Virus record (IMG/VR): IMGVR_UViG_3300005563_000029 | Location: 62,001-126,000 of that record | Length of the DNA: 64,000 nt | Source of the DNA: a virus | Reading direction: 5' to 3' (one strand) | Part shown: piece by piece, positions 8,263 through 15,698 of the stretch | Position numbering within the stretch: the first letter of the stretch is position 1 | Layout: the number at the start of each line of letters is the position of its first letter | Made by a program: the position numbers and the translations under genes | The notes under the pieces: generated by a model | Databases searched by the model: none | Seen by the model: only the letters and a program-made list of their open reading frames with translations | What the model was told of the DNA's origin: nothing

Positions 8263-8624
8263 CCGACGTTGAGCGCTTCCAGGCCTCCCGCGTCTACCTG
8301 GCGCAGGTCTACGCCGACACCGCGGCGAAGCTGGCGCAAGCAGCGAGCGACAACCCGGCGGCAAACCTGTGGCTCAAGATGTCCGCCTGCTCAACGGCAT
8401 GGAACGCGCTGGTCGAGATCGACTACATGTGGCGGGCGTCGGTGGTAGCCGGGGATCCGATCGACGACTACTACCGCGAGGGTGCGGAGGCGGGAAACAT
8501 CCTGACCGTGGAACCTGACGGTCGCTACTTTTCGGACGGGACGTGCTGTCTCTGTGGCGCAGAACGCGGCGGGAACCACAAGTTCATGTGCGGGAACGGC
8601 GAAGCCGATAAGGAACGCGCATGA
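8259..8624 (+). CDS. Hypothetical protein with C-terminal zinc knuckle
   Basis: 121 aa from GTG in a 4-base overlap. Mostly helical (residues 1-75); the last 30 residues contain CCLCGAERGGNHKFMCGN, a likely zinc site. Function unknown. Confidence 0.6.
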   Translation: MTDVERFQASRVYLAQVYADTAAKLAQAASDNPAANLWLKMSACSTAWNALVEIDYMWRASVVAGDPIDDYYREGAEAGNILTVEPDGRYFSDGTCCLCGAERGGNHKFMCGNGEADKERA

Positions 8625-9133
8625 TGCCGACCAGCGTTTGCCCATGCCCGCTGGCCGATTGCGACTGGGAACTGGTCGTACCGCCGCCAGACGAGTGGCA
8701 GACGATAGATCCGCACCTGACGCCGGGTGAGGTCGACGAGCAGTTCGGCGGGGACCCGATAGCGGCAGTGGCGTTCGCGACGCTGATGGTGCAGACCAAC
8801 CGCACCGAACACCAGCTGCGGGAACACTTCGAATCCCACGGCATCGAGACGTGGGTGCAGGAGGTCGTGCGGCTGTCCGAAGACTTGCGGCGCCTGAACG
8901 CCGGCGGTCCGGGCCCGTCGTGGATCCGCCCGTCGGACGAGCGCATTGAGAACGCGGTGAAAATGGTGACTGACCTGGTGCGCGCGGTCCGGACGATGAA
9001 AGACCTGACCGATGAGGAAGCCGACGCGTGGCAGCCGTCGAAGTTCACCCGGCGGCAGTGGGAGAGGTTCGCGGACACGGTCCTGCGCGCCGATGCGAAG
9101 TGGCGGGCGGCGCATCCCGAGGAGCCTGCGTGA
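8621..9133 (+). CDS. Hypothetical protein, paralogue of 15030-15452
   Basis: 170 aa. The C-terminal 75 residues (RPSDERIENAVKMVTDLVRA ... VLRADAKWRAAHPEE) align closely with the C-terminus of the gene at 15030-15452 (RPSEERIEAGVEGL ... VLRRDAKWRDEHPE). N-terminus has CPCPLADCDW. The duplication suggests a shared helical binding module; role unknown. Confidence 0.65.
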   Translation: MMPTSVCPCPLADCDWELVVPPPDEWQTIDPHLTPGEVDEQFGGDPIAAVAFATLMVQTNRTEHQLREHFESHGIETWVQEVVRLSEDLRRLNAGGPGPSWIRPSDERIENAVKMVTDLVRAVRTMKDLTDEEADAWQPSKFTRRQWERFADTVLRADAKWRAAHPEEPA

Positions 9134-9537
9134 ACGGCGCGTCTGAGGCGAAGCTGAACTTCTGCGGCGGCATCGGCTTCGACAACCCGGACTGGCCCGG
9201 CCCGTGGGGCTGCGGCACCGTCATGCAGGAGGCAGTTGACGGCATCGTGACGACCCACCTGTGCGCGCTGAGTTGCGACCATACTCACTACCGGGACGAG
9301 CCGCACGTGTGCACGTCCGGGCACGAATGGCCCGTGTGGACGCCGCCGAGGCGTTGGTGGGAGTGGTTGTTGCGCCGACCCTTAAAGGAGCTTCCACGAC
9401 GCCGTGGGCCGTTCGGGTCGTTCTGGGACGACCTGAACTGGCACATGGAGAACCCGAAGTTCCGGCGTGCATACGAGGAACACGCGCGGCGGATTCAAGA
9501 GGCTGGCAACCAGGGGGCGACCGGCGTTGGCTCCTAG
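9130..9537 (+). CDS. Hypothetical Trp/Cys-rich protein
   Basis: 135 aa from GTG (4-base overlap). Contains CGGIGFDNPDWPGPWGCG and CALSCDHTHY, then a basic Trp-rich segment (RRWWEWLLRRPLK) and a helical tail. End of the long rightward chain; its stop overlaps the stop of the leftward gene 9534-9740. Confidence 0.6.
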   Translation: MNGASEAKLNFCGGIGFDNPDWPGPWGCGTVMQEAVDGIVTTHLCALSCDHTHYRDEPHVCTSGHEWPVWTPPRRWWEWLLRRPLKELPRRRGPFGSFWDDLNWHMENPKFRRAYEEHARRIQEAGNQGATGVGS

Positions 9538-9740
9538 CGGGCGATTGCCACATAGGCTGCGCGACAGTCGGGACAGACCGGGCCCGCGGTGTTGAGCCGG
9601 TCAATGTCTTCGAACGCAGGGTTCTCCAGGACCACATCTCCACACAGTGGCTCATCGTTGTCGACGGCCACGATGTGCCACATCCCAGGCGGCAGGGCCG
9701 TGAACCGACTGTGGGCCAGGCGGTAGGTGCTTGTGCTCAT
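9534..9740 (-). CDS. Small hypothetical protein with CxxC
   Basis: 68 aa. A beta-rich start (FTALPPGMWHIVAVDNDEPL) and a C-terminal CPDCRAAYVA motif. Resembles a widespread set of small actinophage proteins of unknown role. Convergent with the rightward chain. Confidence 0.5.
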   Translation of the reverse strand: MSTSTYRLAHSRFTALPPGMWHIVAVDNDEPLCGDVVLENPAFEDIDRLNTAGPVCPDCRAAYVAIAR

Positions 9741-9866
9741 GCCTTCAGGGTGAGCATGCGAAGCCGTCTCCGGCACCGCCGTTTGGGCGACTGCAACGTG
9801 CCATGCCCGGCGACCGCTACGGTGTGACCGTCGCGCGGGGGTTCGGGCTTTCGAGGGGGTCTTGTC

Positions 9867-10271
9867 GTGCGCCGCATCGTTCTGGTTTGCGCAGCCGCTG
9901 TCGCTGCCGCGTTCTACATCGGATGGGCGTCTGGTGCTGCGGTGGAGAGCGCACGCGCTACGTCGTTCGGCAAGACCGACGTTGACTATCAAGCCGCTGC
10001 GGCATTGATGGCGCTGTTTGACCACGCCGACTTCTCTTCGGTTGACAGCTACACCAACGAACTGAGATGGGTGGCGCCGAAGTGCAATGAGAACGTGGCC
10101 GCACTGGCTACCCTGTTCGAGCAGGAAGCAGCGAGCCAGAGCGCCGCACGCGGCTACAGCATCACCGCCTACCAGATGCTCAACGCTTACAACACGATGA
10201 CCGCGAAACGAGTCGACGCCGGCAACTGCACTCTGGAGGTACAGCAGTTCGCGCCGGTACTTGCTCGCTGA
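9867..10271 (+). CDS. Probable membrane-anchored or secreted protein
   Basis: 134 aa from GTG behind GAGGGGG. Residues 3-24 (RIVLVCAAAVAAAFYIGWAS) form a signal anchor or signal peptide. The rest is a helical domain with two Cys (CNEN and NCTLE) that could pair outside the cell. Single-gene unit between leftward genes. Function unknown. Confidence 0.6.
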   Translation: MRRIVLVCAAAVAAAFYIGWASGAAVESARATSFGKTDVDYQAAAALMALFDHADFSSVDSYTNELRWVAPKCNENVAALATLFEQEAASQSAARGYSITAYQMLNAYNTMTAKRVDAGNCTLEVQQFAPVLAR

Positions 10272-10277
10272 CGCAGG

Positions 10278-10517
10278 TTAGGTGGCGATGGGAACTCCAA
10301 GCGCTGCCGCAACGAACCGAACCTCTCGGCACGGAAGCTCCTCACCGCAACCAAGGCAGGTCGCGTTGCCCGCCGGATGGCAGCCGAGAACCGCGGTGAT
10401 CGCCGATCGCATGGCGTCGATGTCCGGCTGGGAGTAGCCCTCACAGCAGCCAAAGCGGGCCATCTTCGCGTGGATCCTAGTGACTAGTTCGTGATGGCGA
10501 GTTGCGGCATCAGTCAT
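10278..10517 (-). CDS. Hypothetical zinc-knuckle protein
   Basis: 79 aa; ATG at 10517 chosen because it overlaps the end of the upstream leftward gene and precedes the protein-like sequence MTDAATRHHELV. C-terminal CLGCGEELPCREVRF is a likely zinc site. Uncharacterised. Confidence 0.5.
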   Translation of the reverse strand: MTDAATRHHELVTRIHAKMARFGCCEGYSQPDIDAMRSAITAVLGCHPAGNATCLGCGEELPCREVRFVAAALGVPIAT

Positions 10518-10680
10518 GGTCGGCGGCCTTCCGCGGGCGCCGGAACGTGGCCCGTTCGCCGGATTCCAGCGCCTTCCGCAGCGCCTCGATCGTTTCGAGG
10601 GGCAGCGGTGCGTTGACCTTCTCTGCGTAGCTGGGGCCGTCGTCTTCGTCTTCGTCGGGCAGTTCATGAGAATCACTCAT
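10510..10680 (-). CDS. Hypothetical small acidic protein
   Basis: 56 aa. Very acidic N-terminus (MSDSHELPDEDEDDG) and a basic end (RATFRRPRKAADHD). Coupled to the next leftward gene by an 8-base overlap. Faces the rightward unit starting at 10734. Unknown function. Confidence 0.5.
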   Translation of the reverse strand: MSDSHELPDEDEDDGPSYAEKVNAPLPLETIEALRKALESGERATFRRPRKAADHD

Positions 10681-10733
10681 CTTCACACGCCAAGTGTGCA
10701 CCCGACCTGCGATCATTGGCGTACCCTCACCAC

Positions 10734-11018
10734 ATGAGCTGGAACGACGTGGTCGGCAGCGTCACGATCACCATTTACTCGGCGAAGGCGCAGACCCGCT
10801 ACCGCCTGATCGATCAGCGCGGCGTGGACCTGGCTGCGGCCACCACGAAGGTTCGGGTCGAGGTGGACCCATATCGGGGCACGCTGGCGTACCTGATGAT
10901 GGTGGTGAACCCTGCGGTGGGCGCGGTGGTGAACGGCGGCGTCAAAGGCGTGGAGTCCGAGTTTTGCTACACGGTGCGGTCCATCCAGACTGACCACTCC
11001 GAGATGGCGGCGGCCTGA
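10734..11018 (+). CDS. Hypothetical beta-rich protein
   Basis: 94 aa. A TACCCT hexamer at 10721-10726 lies about 7 bases before the ATG, and no ribosome site is seen, so a leaderless transcript is possible. The protein alternates short strands (VGSVTITIYSA, TTKVRVEVDP). Overlaps the next ATG by one base. Confidence 0.55.
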   Translation: MSWNDVVGSVTITIYSAKAQTRYRLIDQRGVDLAAATTKVRVEVDPYRGTLAYLMMVVNPAVGAVVNGGVKGVESEFCYTVRSIQTDHSEMAAA

Positions 11019-11326
11019 TGTACCGGATCAGCGTCCATTGCGAAGCAGGCGGCGTCCTCGGCTTCTGCGGCGAAGCGGGCTGGACCGCCGACACGCTGAA
11101 CGGGGAGATCCCACCGGAGTTCCTTGACGATCTGGCAAGGCGCGGCTGGGCCGAGCACGATGGCAAGTACTACTGCCGCAGGCACGATCCGGCCAAGCAG
11201 GGTGTGAGAGTCGCTGTCGGGCTGGAGTACGTCGAGATTGCGCCGGGTGTCCGCGCACGCTGGCCCGGCGCCATCGCGGAGGGCGACTTGTTCCCGATCG
11301 AGGTGCAGGTTGACGAGCCGCGCTGA
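11018..11326 (+). CDS. Hypothetical protein with CxH/C motif
   Basis: 102 aa. Contains HCEAGG, GFCGEAGW and YYCRRHDPA, a plausible zinc site seen in several small phage proteins (GW ... YC..H). C-terminus beta-rich. Unknown role. Confidence 0.55.
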   Translation: MYRISVHCEAGGVLGFCGEAGWTADTLNGEIPPEFLDDLARRGWAEHDGKYYCRRHDPAKQGVRVAVGLEYVEIAPGVRARWPGAIAEGDLFPIEVQVDEPR

Positions 11327-11525
11327 CGCGGCGTGGTACACCCTCGTTGTTGACGACCTGCGCCGCATCGTCATCGAGCATAATTTCCCGGCCTGTGCAT
11401 GGTTGGTCCACGGCAAGGACATCGACCCTGCTGACTTCGCGACGTCGCTGGCCGGCTTCATCAGGCAGTGCATCGAACACGACGCGGCGTGCTTTGCGAG
11501 CCAGCGAATGACGCCCGTGGCATGA
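11310..11525 (+). CDS. Hypothetical small protein
   Basis: 71 aa. Start uncertain: TTG at 11310 overlaps the previous gene by 17 bases and precedes the protein-like stretch AAWYTLVVDDLRRIVIEHN. Helical with two Cys near the end. Its stop overlaps the next ATG by 4 bases. Confidence 0.45.
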   Translation: MTSRADAAWYTLVVDDLRRIVIEHNFPACAWLVHGKDIDPADFATSLAGFIRQCIEHDAACFASQRMTPVA

Positions 11526-11821
11526 TCGGCGGCGTGACCGACTCTCCCGCCTTCGCCGACCTGGTTGACCTGAAGCGCCAATTCATCGCGCTCACCGAGC
11601 AGCAGAAGATCCTTGCTGACGCCATGCCGGCGCCGACCGCGATTGTCGCCGGCGAAGCCGCACCCACCGACGAACAGGTCGCCGAGTGGGACCGCGTCAG
11701 GGCCGAGCTCAGCTATCTGGCTGTGCGGATCGACAACCACGAGGCGTTCGACAACACGTCGCAGATTGAGCACTACCAGCTGGCCACAGAAGCATCGAAA
11801 GCGGCGCGCAGCAACGCATAG
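11522..11821 (+). CDS. Hypothetical helical protein
   Basis: 99 aa; ATG at 11522 or GTG at 11534. Mainly helical, Ala/Glu-rich (FADLVDLKRQFIALTEQQK), no recognised domain. Same transcription unit as its neighbours. Confidence 0.55.
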   Translation: MIGGVTDSPAFADLVDLKRQFIALTEQQKILADAMPAPTAIVAGEAAPTDEQVAEWDRVRAELSYLAVRIDNHEAFDNTSQIEHYQLATEASKAARSNA

Positions 11822-11836
11822 CAGTCGGCCGTTCAG

Positions 11837-12103
11837 GTGCCGTACCCGCTGGCCTGGCGTGCTGTCTACGCGCCAGAGGTGGACGCTGAAGGCATGGACC
11901 ACGGGTATCAGAGGCTCGACACCGACCGGTACCGCCTTCACATCCTCATGCACGACGGCGGGGCAACGCAGTGCGGAGGGTTCAGCGGCGACCAGCTGAA
12001 GCCGGCCATTGAGCCAGCTGGATCGCCCAGCGTAGACGTTTGCCTCATGTGCGCCATACGTGAGGCGGATGATGTGTACAAGAACGGCGGTCAGGCAGAG
12101 TAG
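11837..12103 (+). CDS. Hypothetical protein
   Basis: 88 aa from GTG. Two Cys pairs (TQCGGFSGD, VCLMCAIREA) suggest metal binding; the middle holds YRLHILMHDGG. Its 3' end overlaps the leftward gene 12091-12453 by 13 bases (convergent). Confidence 0.5.
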   Translation: MPYPLAWRAVYAPEVDAEGMDHGYQRLDTDRYRLHILMHDGGATQCGGFSGDQLKPAIEPAGSPSVDVCLMCAIREADDVYKNGGQAE

Positions 12104-12453
12104 CCGGGCGGTACCGGGTCGACGGGCAGGATCAGCGCCGGGTTAAAGACTGCCCACGTGGACTGCTGCCACCCGTCGTGCATGCCCGCGCCGGCGTGGT
12201 CGATGTGGGCCACCCATCGGCCGTCTGTGAGGTGGATCCAGGCGCGCAGGACACCCACGTGCCAGGTGCCGCCGGTACGGAAGTGCACCGGCCGCCATGT
12301 GGTGATCCACCGGGTGATGTCGCCGTCGGCGGGTGCGCGGGGGAGAGTTTCGAGGTCGGGCGGCTCGGTGGACACCCACCCAAAATATCGAACGCACGTT
12401 TCCATGCGGTCTAGAGGTGGTGCGTAATCGGCCTTGATCTGCCTATAGTCCAT
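12091..12453 (-). CDS. Hypothetical protein, possibly leaderless
   Basis: 120 aa, Trp-rich and beta-rich (WHVGVLRAWIHLTDGRWV), known from phages without function. The start codon lies inside the palindrome at 12442-12470, and a TATATC hexamer on the minus strand (12467-12462) sits about 9 bases before the ATG, suggesting a leaderless mRNA controlled by whatever binds the palindrome. Confidence 0.6.
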   Translation of the reverse strand: MDYRQIKADYAPPLDRMETCVRYFGWVSTEPPDLETLPRAPADGDITRWITTWRPVHFRTGGTWHVGVLRAWIHLTDGRWVAHIDHAGAGMHDGWQQSTWAVFNPALILPVDPVPPGYSA

Positions 12454-12470
12454 CCATAGGTGGATATAGG
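12442..12470. promoter_or_regulatory. Palindrome between divergent promoters
   Basis: 29-bp interrupted inverted repeat: outer arms CCTATA and TATAGG, inner arms TCCATCC and GGTGGA. It overlaps the start codon of the leftward gene and lies 7 bases before the Ku ATG, just ahead of or within GGAGG. A single repressor here could block both genes. Seen in sequence; regulation is inferred. Confidence 0.6.
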
Positions 12471-12477
12471 AGGCGGC

Positions 12478-13317
12478 ATGCCCAGTGCAGTCTGGTCCGG
12501 AGCGATCTCATTCTCGCTCGTAAGCGTGCCCGTGCAGCTATACAGCGTTGCGGAGTCCGTCGGGCCCGAACTTCACCAATACCACGCCGAAGATGGCGGC
12601 CGGATCCGCTACAAGCGCATCTGCGAAATCGACCAGACCGACGTGCGCCTCGAAGACATCGCCCGCGGCTACCCCGTCGGCGACGACACGATCGTCATCA
12701 CCGACCGGGACCTGGACGAGCTGCCCGACGTCATCAAGAAAACGATCACCATCGAAGCGTTCGTCCGGGAAGACCAGATCGACCCCATCCAGTACCGCAA
12801 GGCCTACTTCATCTCGCCCGAGAAGGCCGGGATCCGGCCCTACGTACTCATGCGCGACGCCCTGGCCAAGGCAGGCCGTGCAGCGGTCACCCGGTTCGCC
12901 ATGCGCGAACGCGAAAGTCTCGCACTGGTCAGGGCAGACGGTGACCTGCTGGTTCTGGAGACGATGTTTTGGCCAGACGAGGTGAGGGCGAATCCGGTCG
13001 AGGCGCCGGCGCCGGTCGAGGACGCCGCTGAGTTGAAGGCGATGACCGACCTGATCGCCGCAATGTCTGACGACTTCAAGCCCGAGCAGTACCGCAACGA
13101 GTATGCGAAGGCGTTGCAGGAGGTCATCGACGCCAAGGCGGAAGGTCGCGAGGTGAAACGGCCGCCCGCGCCGGCGCCGGAGGTGGCCGGGAAGGTCGGG
13201 GATCTGCTGTCGGCGCTGCGGGAGTCGGTCGACCGGGCCAAGCAGACCCGCGCGGACGAGCACAAGCCGGCGTCGAAGAAACGCGCAGCGAAGAAGAGGG
13301 CATCGAAGGCTGCCTGA
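12478..13317 (+). CDS. ku: Ku-like DNA end-binding protein
   Basis: 279 aa, the usual size of bacterial Ku. The start is set at the ATG before PSAVWSGAISFSLVSVPVQ, the signature N-terminus of the family (compare IWSGSISFGLVNVPVKLY). Residues about 1-250 form the Ku ring domain, with RYKRICEIDQTDV and FISPEKAGIRPYVLMRDAL conserved. The last 20 residues are a Lys/Ala-rich basic tail. Bacterial Ku homodimers thread onto double-strand ends and recruit LigD. No LigD is seen here, so a host ligase would be needed. Mycobacteriophages Corndog and Omega encode Ku and use it for genome circularisation; the same use is possible here. RBS GGAGGCGGC. Followed by an ImuA'-like gene. Confidence 0.93.
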   Translation: MPSAVWSGAISFSLVSVPVQLYSVAESVGPELHQYHAEDGGRIRYKRICEIDQTDVRLEDIARGYPVGDDTIVITDRDLDELPDVIKKTITIEAFVREDQIDPIQYRKAYFISPEKAGIRPYVLMRDALAKAGRAAVTRFAMRERESLALVRADGDLLVLETMFWPDEVRANPVEAPAPVEDAAELKAMTDLIAAMSDDFKPEQYRNEYAKALQEVIDAKAEGREVKRPPAPAPEVAGKVGDLLSALRESVDRAKQTRADEHKPASKKRAAKKRASKAA

Positions 13318-13341
13318 CCTGCCAGTTCAATCGGTTTCCGG

Positions 13342-14157
13342 TTGACAGCGACGGTTGCGCGGGCAAGAGTATCGCTCGTGGGACTAGCTCAAAGGTTCGA
13401 ATCCGGCGATGCGCCTGACCGGGCCGCCGCACTCGAAACACTCCGCACCCACCTGCACGACACCGGCACCACCCCCGAGGAACGGCACCGCGGACCCGCA
13501 GACGGCGGCGCGATACCCGTCCTCGAACCGCTCCGGCCACTCATCCCCGGCGGCGTACTACAGCGCGGCACCATCGTCTCCGTCGGCTCCGCAACACACC
13601 CGCAAACACTCAGCCACCTGGAGTTGGCGCTCATCGCAGGCGCCACGGCAGGCGGGGCGTGGGCCGGCGTGATCGGGTGCCCCGGCTTCGGGATACGTGC
13701 CGCGTCGGACCTTGGTGCGGACCTGTCGCGGGTTCTGCTGCTGGACGAGCCGGGCGATCAGTGGCCCAGGGCGCTGGCTGTGATGGCGGGTGCGGTTGAT
13801 GTGGTGCTGCTGCGACCGCCGCGCCAGCCGACAGCGACGCAGCTGCGGCAGGTGGCCTCCCGGGTCCGTGCCACTGAGCGGCAGCGCGGCGCGGTGCTGG
13901 TGACGGTCGGGCCGTGGGACGGGGCGCACCTGCGGCTGCGGACGCGCGGAGCCGACTGGGGCGGGCTGGGCGACGGCACCGGGCATCTGACCGGGCGGCG
14001 GGTCACCGTGAGCGCGGAAGGGCGCGGGATCGGTGGGGAACGCAGCGCGGAGTTGTGGCTGCCTGCGGCGGACGGGGCGGTGCGTGAGTACGTGCCCGTC
14101 GACAGTGAGCTAACGGCGCCGGTCGAGCCGCGACGGCCGCAACTGCGAGCCGTTTAG
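13342..14157 (+). CDS. ImuA'-like RecA-fold protein
   Basis: 271 aa from TTG at 13342 (GTG at 13378 is an alternative). The core from about residue 60 (LRPLIPGGVLQRGTIVSVG, then GGAWAGVIGCPGFGIRAASD, LLLDEPGDQWPRALAVMAG, GAVLVTVGPWDGAHLRLRTR) follows actinobacterial ImuA' step by step. ImuA' is a RecA-like scaffold that works with ImuB and DnaE2 in SOS mutagenesis. As in those relatives, no Walker A is evident. ImuB and DnaE2 are absent from the window, so this would have to act with host partners or do something else. It sits 24 bases after Ku, likely in the same transcript. Confidence 0.8.
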   Translation: MTATVARARVSLVGLAQRFESGDAPDRAAALETLRTHLHDTGTTPEERHRGPADGGAIPVLEPLRPLIPGGVLQRGTIVSVGSATHPQTLSHLELALIAGATAGGAWAGVIGCPGFGIRAASDLGADLSRVLLLDEPGDQWPRALAVMAGAVDVVLLRPPRQPTATQLRQVASRVRATERQRGAVLVTVGPWDGAHLRLRTRGADWGGLGDGTGHLTGRRVTVSAEGRGIGGERSAELWLPAADGAVREYVPVDSELTAPVEPRRPQLRAV

Positions 14158-14164
14158 GTGGAGG

Positions 14165-14276
14165 TTAGGACGGCGGACTCGAACCGCCATCTTCCGGTCG
14201 TCTCACCAAAGAGATCATTTCGCCAGTGCCATGGATGGCGGGTGACCGGCTGTCTTGCCCGTTAGACGATTAGCCC
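14165..14276 (-). tRNA. tRNA-like element with 44-nt anticodon insert
   Basis: On the minus strand a D arm (GTCT ... AGAC with an AACGGGCA loop) is followed by CCGGTC, 44 unrelated bases (14200-14243), GACCGG, a 5-nt variable loop and a perfect T arm (GGCGG-TTCGAGT-CCGCC). CCGGTC/GACCGG make a 6-bp anticodon stem. The flanking acceptor strands (GGGCTAA and GTCCTAA) do not pair, and no anticodon can be read. The insert folds into two small hairpins. It may be a decayed tRNA or an unusual processed one. Confidence 0.5.
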
Positions 14277-14350
14277 ACGACAAGGCCATGCTAGCCGGTC
14301 GGCGCCCCTACGGCGCAGCGAGCCGTGCAGAGGATGAGACAATAGCCTTA

Positions 14351-14397
14351 CCGTCCCCGGCACCCGGCAGGGGCGCCTCCAAACGCTCAGGGGACGG
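14351..14397 (+). other. Leader hairpin before the 14445 gene
   Basis: CCGTCCCC at 14351-14358 pairs with GGGGACGG at 14390-14397, enclosing CCCGGCAGGGGCGCC. It lies in the roughly 90-base leader before the GTG at 14445. It could be a 5' regulatory fold; it matches no riboswitch class I recognise. The remainder of 14277-14444 holds no gene I can support. Confidence 0.35.
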
Positions 14398-14444
14398 CAA
14401 TGCGCTTCCGAACCATACGGGAGCGCCCCCACGAGGAGAGACCC

Positions 14445-14633
14445 GTGCACGCCGCGCCGTCCATCTCCAGCATCGTTGTAGCGCTGACAATCAGACCGCC
14501 CGAGAAACTACCAGCTGGCATCCACGCCGACGACGTCCTGGAGGACCTCCGCGAGATCGTGGAGGAGTCCGTAGAGCACTGGTGGGAGCACCTCGGGTAC
14601 GAGTACTGCGAGACGCTGCCAGACGTTGCCTGA
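14445..14633 (+). CDS. Hypothetical small protein
   Basis: 62 aa. GTG at 14445 is chosen because GAGGAGA ends 6 bases before it. The protein has a beta start (SSIVVALTIRPP) and a helical acidic end (EDLREIVEESVEHWWEHLG). Unknown family; single gene with a structured leader. Confidence 0.5.
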   Translation: MHAAPSISSIVVALTIRPPEKLPAGIHADDVLEDLREIVEESVEHWWEHLGYEYCETLPDVA

Positions 14634-15029
14634 GCAGGCGTATCCTCAGGTTTGGGTTATTCGGCGCCGCCCGGATGACGGCGCACCGCCCCGGCCGGTC
14701 CGGAAGGTCACCCGGCCGGGGCATCCCAAAGGACTCCCAACAGGAACGTCACACAAGGGAAGGGATGGATCAGGCCCCGCCCGCGGCGGCTTGTCCTGGC
14801 CGGTTCTGGCAACCGCAAGCCAGCCCTGACGTTCCGCCCCACGATGAGGCCCCGGGTGCGCGCCGCGGATGGCGCCCGGGGCCGACCCCTTTCCCGGCGG
14901 CGTTAAAACGATCTGGGCCACCTGCGGACACTAATGAGTAGCGGGTGCTCCTCGTGGCGGGTCCGCCGCCTGCTCTGGCCGGGACTTCCGGCGGCGGACC
15001 CAACCCCTTACATCCGGCACCATAGGTTC
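14634..15029. other. Non-coding stretch with two strong hairpins
   Basis: About 400 bases without a convincing gene. It contains CCCCGGCCGG/CCGGCCGGGG (14689-14698 with 14712-14721) and GGCCCCGGG/CCCGGGGCC (14848-14856 with 14875-14883). Neither is followed by a T run; the first may still end transcription of the 14445 gene. A 58-codon ORF from 14764 behind AAGGGAAGGG is possible, but it is Pro/Arg-rich and reads through the second hairpin, so I do not call it. Confidence 0.4.
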
Positions 15030-15452
15030 ATGGACCGTACAGACGTCGTCTTTGCCAGAATCGGCTGCGCCGGGACCGTGCACATCGGAACGCAGGAATA
15101 CAGGAACGACCAAGAACTGTACGACCTGCTCTCGGCCGCATTCGGAGACCTGCTGGCCGGCTGGGAACAAGGCGACTCGCTATACCTCGGAGTCGCGATC
15201 GGCATGACCCGCATCGACATGCCAGAACGCCCGAAGCAGCGTCTGCGGCCATCCGAGGAACGTATCGAAGCCGGCGTTGAAGGGCTGATCGAGATGGTGC
15301 AGGTCGCGAAGTCGTTGCACGAGCCGTTCAGCGAGACCGACAACGACTGGCAACCCAGCAGGCAGGCACGCCAGCGGCTGGAAACGCTGGTCGAGCACGT
15401 GCTGCGGCGCGATGCTAAGTGGCGGGACGAACATCCCGAGGCGGAATGGTAG
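15030..15452 (+). CDS. Hypothetical protein, paralogue of 8621-9133
   Basis: 140 aa from ATG at 15030. The N-terminal half differs from the 8621 protein, but the C-terminal 75 residues match it (RPSEERIEAGVEGLIEMV ... HVLRRDAKWRDEHPEAEW). Strong terminator hairpin follows directly. Function unknown. Confidence 0.65.
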   Translation: MDRTDVVFARIGCAGTVHIGTQEYRNDQELYDLLSAAFGDLLAGWEQGDSLYLGVAIGMTRIDMPERPKQRLRPSEERIEAGVEGLIEMVQVAKSLHEPFSETDNDWQPSRQARQRLETLVEHVLRRDAKWRDEHPEAEW

Positions 15453-15463
15453 GAGACGAAAAG

Positions 15464-15492
15464 CCCCGCCACTTGGCGAACCGAGGGCGGGG
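15464..15492 (+). terminator. Hairpin terminator
   Basis: CCCCGCC (15464-15470) and GGCGGGG (15486-15492) form a GC-rich stem 12 bases after the stop of the 15030 gene. There is no T run, which is common in high-GC actinobacterial terminators. Confidence 0.55.
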
Positions 15493-15698
15493 AACAATCG
15501 TCCGCCGCTATGCCAGGCGTCCTGGGTGCCGTCGTTTCCGGCGGCAGAGGCGGAGCAGGACCAGCGTACTCTTGGTGTCGGCCTGAGGCGCGCAAGCGGT
15601 CGCGACGGCATGCATACCAGACCGGCGAAGCTGCCCGACACCCCCGCGAAAGCCTTTGAAGCCTGCGCAGGTGGCGACGGTAACGGGAAGGACGGGCG

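Noticed and set aside
9261-9827. Plus-strand ORF of 188 codons
   Set aside because: Crosses two opposing genes and has shadow composition.
13378-13412. TAGCTCA followed by GGTTCGAATCC on the plus strand, resembling D-arm and T-arm pieces
   Set aside because: The bases encode a normal part of the ImuA'-like protein (GLAQRFESGD) and no stems pair around them.
14165-14276. Phage attachment site formed by a tRNA 3' half
   Set aside because: Possible in principle, but the 5' half is also present and a serine-integrase attP would not need a tRNA; no supporting evidence.
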